This document shows, in pieces, positions 5,775 through 10,091 of a stretch of 10,091 nucleotides of DNA (positions are counted from its first letter, which is position 1; the number at the start of each line of letters is the position of its first letter). The stretch is from NCBI GenBank assembly GCA_045604405.1, contig JAZUNZ010000029.1, forward strand, positions 1 to 10,091, given 5' to 3'. The position numbers and the translations under genes are program-made. Source of the stretch: UMGS1649 sp045604405. Its GTDB lineage: Bacteria; Bacillota; Clostridia; TANB77; CAG-465. The notes beneath the pieces are model-generated. The model had not been told where the DNA came from and did not search any database. It saw only the letters and a program-made list of their open reading frames with translations.

Positions 5775-6404
5775 ATGCAAGAATTAATTATTAGTATAAT
5801 GAATCAATTTGGATATATAGGAATATGTCTATTAATATTAGTAGAAAATGTATTTCCGCCTATACCATCAGAGGTAATACTAACATTTGGTGGGTTTATG
5901 ACTACTCAATCTGAAATGTCTGTATTAGGAGTAATACTTGTATCTACAATAGGTTCTGTATTAGGTGCAATAGTTTTATACTTAGTAGGACGTTTGATAA
6001 ACAAAGACGTAATTGAAAGATGGCTAGATGGTAAAGTTGGTAAAATATTAAGATTTAAAAGAGAAGATGTAGAAAAAGCTAATGGTTGGTTTGAAAAAAG
6101 AGGAAAATTGACAGTGTTATTTTGCAGATGTGTACCAATAGTAAGAAGCTTAATTTCAATACCAGCTGGTATGTCTAAGATGGCATTTGTACCATTTATA
6201 CTTCTTACAACATTAGGTTCTGCAGTATGGAACACCGTGCTTGTAGTTTTAGGAAACATAGCAGGGAATTCATGGGAAAAGATATCTCATGTAATAGATA
6301 AATTTTCAGATGTTATATTAATTCTTCTTATAGTAGCAGTTATAGCGTTTTTAATATATCATTTTACTAAGAAAGATAAGAAGCAAGAAAAAGAAGTAAA
6401 ATAA
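5775..6404 (+). CDS. DedA-family membrane protein, probable polyprenyl-phosphate transporter
   Basis: This 209-residue protein has several hydrophobic segments and the hallmark DedA sequences. ENVFPPIPSEVIL (about 24-36) is the first re-entrant motif with its acidic and proline residues, followed by glycine-rich helices. FCRCVPIVRSLISIPAGMSKM contains the conserved R-x3-P-x2-R and the AGM turn, followed by FILLTTLGSAVWNTVL. The C-terminus is a helix and a lysine-rich tail (KKDKKQEKEVK) that should face the cytoplasm. DedA proteins including Bacillus UptA return undecaprenyl phosphate across the membrane. That fits the neighbouring sugar transferase, which uses this lipid as acceptor. The ribosome site GGAGAG (5764-5769) is 5 bases from the ATG. 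The exact lipid handled here is inference. Confidence 0.93.
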   Translation: MQELIISIMNQFGYIGICLLILVENVFPPIPSEVILTFGGFMTTQSEMSVLGVILVSTIGSVLGAIVLYLVGRLINKDVIERWLDGKVGKILRFKREDVEKANGWFEKRGKLTVLFCRCVPIVRSLISIPAGMSKMAFVPFILLTTLGSAVWNTVLVVLGNIAGNSWEKISHVIDKFSDVILILLIVAVIAFLIYHFTKKDKKQEKEVK

Positions 6405-6420
6405 TACAATGGATATAAAA

Positions 6421-6448
6421 TAACGGTGCAATGCACCGTTATATTTTT
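6421..6448. terminator. Bidirectional terminator between the DedA and Crp/Fnr genes
   Basis: TAACGGTGCA (6421-6430) and TGCACCGTTA (6432-6441) form a perfect 10-bp inverted repeat around one base, followed on the plus strand by TATTTTTAT. On the minus strand it is followed by TTTTATAT. The right arm contains the stop codon of the minus-strand regulator, so the two convergent genes share it. Confidence 0.82.
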
Positions 6449-7074
6449 ATACGAATCATTTTCCCTTTTGTAGTTATGAATCCCTCATCTTTTAGATTCT
6501 TTAATTCTCTCATCATAGCAGCTCTATCAATACTTAAATAATCGGCAAGATCTGTATATGTAAAAGGAAGATAAATAACTTTAGATGAAGTTCTTTTAGT
6601 AATAGAGTTAAAATATTTAAGTAATTTCTCTCTAATAGTTCTTTTTGTTAGAATTTCGATTCTTTCATTTTGCGCGTATATTCTTTTGGACAATATTTGT
6701 ATCATATTTTGAATGATAGTATTATGATAAGGACAATTTTTTTTGCATCTATTAATAATATGATCATAATCCAAAAACATAATTTCAGAGTCTATTTTAG
6801 CTTGAACAGAAATTTCACCACTTCCAATATTGGAAAATATGTCTCCAAAAACATCTCCTTCACTGTATTCTGCAAGGATTGTACGGTTCCCGTTATAATC
6901 ATAATGAACAAGCTGAGTTTCTCCGGATGCAACGATACCAACGGTTCCAGCGTTTTTTGTGTTAGACAAAATATATTGATCTTTTTTATATGAAATGTTT
7001 CTGACATTAAAACATTTTCCAATTTTTTGAAATTCCGCTTCGGATATATCTTTAAACAACTCACAGTTAACCAT
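6439..7074 (-). CDS. Crp/Fnr-family transcriptional regulator
   Basis: This 211-residue protein has an N-terminal cyclic-nucleotide-type beta-roll (about 5-115; GIVASGETQLVHYDYNGNR, then GDVFGDIF), a long dimerisation helix (about 116-145) and a C-terminal winged helix. The recognition region is YTDLADYLSIDRAAMMREL (about 173-191). The usual cAMP-contacting Arg-Ser signature is not evident, so another effector or a redox signal is likely. Four cysteines (4, 21, 110, 114) include C-x3-C at 110-114 in RCKKNCPYHN; that spacing is not the classic Fnr cluster set, but a redox role is possible. The gene diverges from nrdD, and a palindrome at 7117-7132 overlaps its own -35, which suggests autorepression. 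The start is set by GAGGTAA (minus strand, 7081-7087), 6 bases from the ATG. Confidence 0.92.
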   Translation of the reverse strand: MVNCELFKDISEAEFQKIGKCFNVRNISYKKDQYILSNTKNAGTVGIVASGETQLVHYDYNGNRTILAEYSEGDVFGDIFSNIGSGEISVQAKIDSEIMFLDYDHIINRCKKNCPYHNTIIQNMIQILSKRIYAQNERIEILTKRTIREKLLKYFNSITKRTSSKVIYLPFTYTDLADYLSIDRAAMMRELKNLKDEGFITTKGKMIRIKI

Positions 7075-7101
7075 AAAATATTACCTCAAAATTACATTTA
7101 T

Positions 7102-7130
7102 ATTATATAACGTTTTTGTTGCAAATGCAA
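7102..7130 (-). promoter_or_regulatory. Promoter of the Crp/Fnr-family regulator gene
   Basis: On the minus strand, TTGCAT (7125-7130) is exactly 17 bp from a perfect TATAAT (7102-7107). The -35 lies inside the palindrome at 7117-7132, so a protein bound there should block this promoter. Confidence 0.62.
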
Positions 7131-7132
7131 CA
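7117..7132. promoter_or_regulatory. Palindromic operator, probable Crp/Fnr-type binding site
   Basis: TGTTGCA-AA-TGCAACA is a perfect 16-bp palindrome centred at 7124.5, the right size for a Crp/Fnr dimer site (symmetric half sites a few bases apart). It covers the -35 of the minus-strand regulator and lies about 41.5 bp upstream of the predicted nrdD start. Binding by the divergent regulator is inferred from position and shape, not shown. Confidence 0.6.
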
Positions 7133-7150
7133 TTTTAAATTAAAAACAAG

Positions 7151-7181
7151 TGATACAATGAGGCTGAAATTTAGGGGGAGG
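7151..7181 (+). promoter_or_regulatory. nrdD promoter and ribosome site
   Basis: TGATACAAT (7151-7159) is an extended -10 with -10 hexamer TACAAT (7154-7159). The -35 region (CATTTT, 7131-7136) matches poorly, as is common for promoters that need an activator. The predicted start is near 7166. The ribosome site GGGGGAGG (7174-7181) is 5 bases from the ATG at 7187. Confidence 0.52.
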
Positions 7182-7186
7182 TTAAT

Positions 7187-9313
7187 ATGAAAATAGTAAA
7201 AAGAGATGGTAAAATAGTTGAATATGATTCGGATAAAATTCGTGTTGCCATAGGTAAAGCAAATGCTGAAGTGTCTGAAAATCAAAGGGTTACAGAGACT
7301 CAGATTGAAGACATTATAAGATATATAGAGAGTTTGAAGAAGAAAAGAATGCTAGTTGAAGACGTGCAAGATATAATTGAAGAAAAATTAATGGAGCTTG
7401 GCAAGTTTGAACTAGCAAAAGAATATATAGTATATAGATATACGAGAGCTTTAGTTAGAAAAGCAAATACTACGGATGAATCTATTTTATCTTTAATAAA
7501 AAATAGTAATAAAGACTTAATGGAAGAAAATTCTAACAAAAATGCACATATAGCATCTACTCAAAGAGATTTGATTGCAGGAGAAGTATCTAAAGATTTA
7601 ACTAAGAGAATGTTACTTCCTGAAAAAATATCTAAAGCTCATGAAGACGGAGTACTTCACTTCCATGATGCAGATTACTTTCTACAACCAATATTTAATT
7701 GCTGTTTAATAAACATTAGTGACATGTTGGATAACGGAACAGTTATGAATGGGAAATTAATTGAAAGTCCAAAAAGCTTCCAAGTTGCTTGTACTATTAT
7801 GACACAAATAATAGCAGCTGTTGCTAGTGGTCAATATGGTGGACAATCTGTTGAGATAAAACATTTAGGCAAATACTTAAGAAAGAGTTATGAAAAATTT
7901 AAAAGAAAATTAGAAGAAAAATATAAAGGAAAAATTTCTGACGAAGAAATAGAAAATATTGTACAAGATAGACTTAAAGAAGAATTGGCAGCTGGAGTTC
8001 AGACAATACAATATCAAATAAATACATTAATGACAACTAATGGACAATCACCTTTCGTAACGTTATTCTTAAATCTTGAAGAAAATGATCCATATAAAAA
8101 AGAAACAGCAATGATTATAGAAGAAATATTAAAACAAAGATATTTAGGAATAAAAAATGAAAAGGGAGTATATGTAACACCAGCTTTCCCTAAACTAATA
8201 TATGTACTGCATGAGCACAACTGTTTAAAAGGTGGAGAATATGACTATTTAACAAAACTTGCTGTTAGATGTTCTTCAAAAAGACTATATCCAGACTATA
8301 TATCTGCTAAAAAGATGAAAGAAAATTACGAAGGAAATGTATTTAGCCCTATGGGTTGTAGAAGCTTCCTTTCTCCATGGCAAGATGAAAATGGAAAATA
8401 TAAATTTGAGGGAAGATTTAATCAAGGTGTTGTAAGTTTAAATTTACCACAGATAGGAATATTAGCTGCAGGAGATGAAGAAAAATTCTGGGGACTATTA
8501 GATGAAAGATTAAATCTATGCTTTGAAGCGTTAATGTGTAGACATCATGCTCTTTTAGGTACAATTTCAGATATATCTCCAGTACATTGGCAATATGGAG
8601 CAATTGCAAGATTACAACCAGGCGAGAAAATAGACAAGTTCTTAAAAAATGGTTATTCTACAATATCTTTAGGATATATTGGAATATATGAAATGACTAG
8701 ACTTATGAAGGGTGTTTCACATACAGAGGCAGAAGGAAAAGAGTTTGCGCTAAAAGTAATAAAGAAACTTAGAGCGACTTGCGAAACATGGAAGAAAGAA
8801 ACAGGTCTTGGCTTTGGACTTTACGGAACGCCAGCAGAAAGCTTGTGCTATAGATTTGCAAGAATAGATAAAGAAAAATTCGGAAACATCAAAGATGTAA
8901 CAGATAAAGGCTATTATACAAATTCTTATCATGTAGACGTAAGAGAGAATATAGATGCATTTGAAAAACTTGCATTTGAAAGTGATTTCCAAACAATATC
9001 TTCAGGCGGAGCAATATCTTATGTTGAAATACCAAATATAACACATAATCTAGATGCTTTAGAAGATGTAGTTAAATTCATTTACGATAATATTCAATAT
9101 GCAGCATTTAACACAAAATCAGATTATTGTCATTGCTGCGGATATGATGGAGAAATCATTATAAATGATAATAATGAATGGGAATGTCCAAACTGTGGTA
9201 ACAAAGATAAGAAACATCTAACTGTAACACGTAGGACCTGCGGTTATTTAGGAAGCAATTTCTGGAATATTGGTAAGACCAAAGAAATTAAACAACGTGT
9301 GTTACATTTATAA
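7187..9313 (+). CDS. nrdD: Anaerobic (class III) ribonucleoside-triphosphate reductase
   Basis: NrdD reduces ribonucleoside triphosphates to deoxy forms for DNA synthesis without oxygen, using a glycyl radical installed by the activase NrdG. At 708 residues it is full length. An ATP-cone regulatory domain occupies about 1-92 (MKIVKRDGKIVEYDSDKI). The ten-stranded barrel includes the cysteine pair C172-C173 in IFNCCLINISDML and the active-site C391 in SPMGCRSFL. The C-terminus has a four-cysteine zinc site (C648, C651, C667, C670) and the radical loop RRTCGYLG with the radical-bearing G686, ending NIGKTKEIKQRVLHL. All expected residues are present. NrdG normally follows closely, but no radical-SAM gene is present in the remaining 778 bases. 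Control by the divergent Crp/Fnr protein is suggested by the palindrome at 7117-7132. Confidence 0.98.
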   Translation: MKIVKRDGKIVEYDSDKIRVAIGKANAEVSENQRVTETQIEDIIRYIESLKKKRMLVEDVQDIIEEKLMELGKFELAKEYIVYRYTRALVRKANTTDESILSLIKNSNKDLMEENSNKNAHIASTQRDLIAGEVSKDLTKRMLLPEKISKAHEDGVLHFHDADYFLQPIFNCCLINISDMLDNGTVMNGKLIESPKSFQVACTIMTQIIAAVASGQYGGQSVEIKHLGKYLRKSYEKFKRKLEEKYKGKISDEEIENIVQDRLKEELAAGVQTIQYQINTLMTTNGQSPFVTLFLNLEENDPYKKETAMIIEEILKQRYLGIKNEKGVYVTPAFPKLIYVLHEHNCLKGGEYDYLTKLAVRCSSKRLYPDYISAKKMKENYEGNVFSPMGCRSFLSPWQDENGKYKFEGRFNQGVVSLNLPQIGILAAGDEEKFWGLLDERLNLCFEALMCRHHALLGTISDISPVHWQYGAIARLQPGEKIDKFLKNGYSTISLGYIGIYEMTRLMKGVSHTEAEGKEFALKVIKKLRATCETWKKETGLGFGLYGTPAESLCYRFARIDKEKFGNIKDVTDKGYYTNSYHVDVRENIDAFEKLAFESDFQTISSGGAISYVEIPNITHNLDALEDVVKFIYDNIQYAAFNTKSDYCHCCGYDGEIIINDNNEWECPNCGNKDKKHLTVTRRTCGYLGSNFWNIGKTKEIKQRVLHL

Positions 9314-9314
9314 T

Positions 9315-9333
9315 TTGATAACTCGTTTATCAA
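9315..9333 (+). other. Small hairpin just after nrdD
   Basis: TTGATAA (9315-9321) pairs with TTATCAA (9327-9333) around a CTCGT loop, starting 2 bases after the nrdD stop. The following bases are only moderately T-rich (GTTCAATAGTTCTTATTT), so it may help RNA 3'-end formation or stability but is not a clear terminator. Confidence 0.35.
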
Positions 9334-9367
9334 GTTCAATAGTTCTTATTTCAATCTAATAAATTTT

Positions 9368-9403
9368 AATGAAAAGGGAATTGAAAACGATTCCCTCTTC
9401 ATT
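9368..9403. terminator. Long hairpin between nrdD and the 99-residue gene
   Basis: Arms 9368-9381 and 9390-9403 pair over 14 positions with a single mismatch, with an 8-base loop (TGAAAACG). No T run follows on the plus strand, where TTAATAAT-AA-ATTATTAA (9402-9419), another perfect inverted repeat, follows instead. It probably ends or stabilises the nrdD transcript. Confidence 0.42.
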
Positions 9404-9432
9404 AATAATAAATTATTAATCAAAAGGGGGTG
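9381..9432 (+). promoter_or_regulatory. Possible promoter and ribosome site for the 99-residue gene
   Basis: TTGAAA (9381-9386) and AATAAT (9404-9409) are 17 bp apart, with a start near 9416. AGGGGGTG (9425-9432) is a good ribosome site 10 bases before the ATG at 9443. The promoter overlaps the hairpin at 9368-9403. Confidence 0.4.
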
Positions 9433-9442
9433 TTTAAATAAC

Positions 9443-9742
9443 ATGAAAAAATCTAAACTTTTTAAATCAGTTGATGATAAGTTTAAAGAATTAGGTTTTC
9501 AGATATTAGATGAACATGATAAAAAATGTTCATATATAAGATATTATGGGTTGTGTGATGAGTATGATATCATTCATGTGATTAACATTAAATATTCTGA
9601 ATATACAAAAGGTTATCAAATTGAATCATATAATGCTTGTACATTTGACAATTCTACTACGAATAAAACATCAGTTCCACTAACAGATTATGAGCTAAAA
9701 TTGGTATTAAAAAAGATAAAATTTTTAGTGAAAACGAAATAA
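9443..9742 (+). CDS. Small conserved-looking protein, function unknown
   Basis: This 99-residue soluble protein has no signal peptide, membrane helix or catalytic motif. It starts KLFKSVDDKFKELGFQIL, a helix-turn of a kind I associate with small uncharacterised Firmicutes and phage proteins. A strand-rich middle follows (YIRYYGLCDEYDIIHVINIKYS, seen as alternating hydrophobic residues), then a C-terminal helix (TDYELKLVLKKIKFLVKTK). Cysteines at 29, 37 and 66 form no metal motif. It has its own ribosome site, a possible promoter and a strong terminator, so it is probably a single-gene unit and unrelated to nrdD. The pI looks basic at the C-terminus. Function cannot be assigned. Confidence 0.75.
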   Translation: MKKSKLFKSVDDKFKELGFQILDEHDKKCSYIRYYGLCDEYDIIHVINIKYSEYTKGYQIESYNACTFDNSTTNKTSVPLTDYELKLVLKKIKFLVKTK

Positions 9743-9782
9743 AATGATGTTAAATTTTTATTAAATAAACATAAAAATTATG

Positions 9783-9809
9783 AGTGACCCCATTTGGGGT
9801 CACTTTTTA
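9783..9809 (+). terminator. Strong intrinsic terminator
   Basis: AGTGACCCC (9783-9791) pairs perfectly with GGGGTCACT (9796-9804) around an ATTT loop, followed by TTTTATGATTTTTT. It is the most GC-rich hairpin in the window and ends the transcript of the 99-residue gene. Confidence 0.88.
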
Positions 9810-9848
9810 TGATTTTTTGCAAATTTTTGTCATTTTTTGAGCATTTTT

Positions 9849-9907
9849 TGACCAAAAAATGGTCATTTTTACCCTAAAATTGATGAAAAATGGTCAATTT
9901 TTGACCA
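9849..9907. repeat. TGGTCA/TGACCA inverted repeats
   Basis: TGACCA-AAAAA-TGGTCA (9849-9865), followed by five T, and TGGTCAA-TTT-TTGACCA (9891-9907) are perfect hairpins. Related GACC/GGTC words recur on to 9974. The first could act as a weak extra terminator. Confidence 0.5.
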
Positions 9908-9944
9908 AAAAATGGGTCAAAATTGGGTCACAAAGACTAAAGGA

Positions 9945-9974
9945 GACCAAAAAAGACCAAAAAAGACCAAAAAA
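9945..9974. repeat. Three exact tandem 10-bp repeats, GACCAAAAAA
   Basis: The unit GACCAAAAAA occurs three times end to end, then stops at GCTTACC. It is the most regular part of the phased A-tract array and shares the GACC word with the nearby hairpins. Confidence 0.8.
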
Positions 9975-10010
9975 GCTTACCATATTGTCACTCTTTTTTA
10001 TATTTTTATA

Positions 10011-10038
10011 AAAAAATGGCATTTTTTTGCCATTTTTT
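10011..10038. terminator. Symmetric A/T-flanked hairpin, possible bidirectional terminator
   Basis: AAAAAATGGCA (10011-10021) pairs perfectly with TGCCATTTTTT (10028-10038) around six T. The stem is followed by a T run on both strands, so it could stop transcription from either side, including that of a gene beyond the window. Confidence 0.42.
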
Positions 10039-10091
10039 ACCAATTTTTTGTCAATTTTTTGTGATTTTTTTATAAAAATGCAAAAAAAGTA

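Larger units (their letters stand above)
9813..10088. repeat. Helically phased A/T-tract array, predicted curved DNA
   Basis: From 9813 to 10088, runs of mostly five to seven A or T recur about every 10-11 bp. Centres fall near 9815, 9826, 9835, 9846, 9856, 9868, 9877, 9888, 9900, 9909, 9920, then 9951, 9961, 9971, then 9996, 10005, 10013, 10025, 10035, 10046, 10057, 10068, 10076 and 10085. Tracts in phase with the helix add up to strong intrinsic curvature; A and T runs bend the same way. No convincing gene, promoter or RNA gene is seen. Possible roles include a nucleoid-protein site, transcription insulation or an upstream element of a gene beyond the window. Confidence 0.7.

Noticed and set aside
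6747..6760. Fnr-type iron-sulfur cluster in the Crp/Fnr-family protein (codons around C110 and C114)
   Set aside because: The four cysteines (4, 21, 110, 114) do not follow the Fnr N-terminal pattern, so a cluster is not claimed.
6670..6993. Plus-strand frame opposite the Crp/Fnr-family gene
   Set aside because: The minus strand carries a full regulator with promoter and ribosome site; the plus-strand frame has no such signals.
9945..9974. CRISPR array
   Set aside because: The repeats are 10 bp with no spacers, and no cas genes are present.

Overview
The window is very AT-rich DNA whose proteins look like those of an anaerobic, low-GC Gram-positive bacterium (Clostridia-like Firmicutes). 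This rests on the A/T-ending codons (ATA, AGA, TTA), the strong AGGAGG-type ribosome sites, the stem-plus-T-run terminators, the oxygen-sensitive class III ribonucleotide reductase NrdD and the FtsX-type permease with its two-component system. No species can be assigned from the sequence alone.

Layout. 1-1194: the 3' part of an FtsX-type ABC transporter permease, cut by the window edge and closed by a terminator. 1265-3119: an OmpR-type response regulator and an overlapping sensor histidine kinase. 3120-3603: a long gap with a predicted structured small RNA, two terminator hairpins and a consensus promoter. 3604-4951: two membrane proteins of unknown function, the first a membrane-anchored protein with an Asn/Asp/Lys-rich stalk, the second a four-helix protein. 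4952-5192: a second copy of the same small-RNA element, then a promoter. 5193-6404: a phosphoglycosyl transferase (sugar transferase) and a DedA-family protein, both plausibly working on undecaprenyl phosphate. 6439-7074 (minus): a Crp/Fnr-family regulator, divergent from 7187-9313 (plus): NrdD. A palindrome between them is placed to repress the regulator and activate nrdD. 9443-9742: a small protein of unknown function. 9743-10091: a terminator followed by about 280 bases of A/T tracts spaced about one helical turn apart.

Most interesting are the two matching elements at 3275-3403 and 4997-5132. Each has a pair of octamers (TGCATTAC or TGCAGTAC) exactly 11 bp apart, the second touching a predicted -35 box. 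A 17-bp spacer and -10 follow, then a predicted RNA of about 80 nt that starts ATATCAAGG, folds into a hairpin whose sequence differs between copies while pairing is kept, carries an invariant CTTGAGGAGCCAAA segment and ends in an intrinsic terminator. Direct repeats at 11 bp overlapping a -35 box are the layout used by OmpR/PhoB-family regulators, and such a regulator is encoded at 1265. The inferred model is a two-copy small-RNA regulon around a pair of membrane-protein genes; nothing in the sequence proves which regulator binds.
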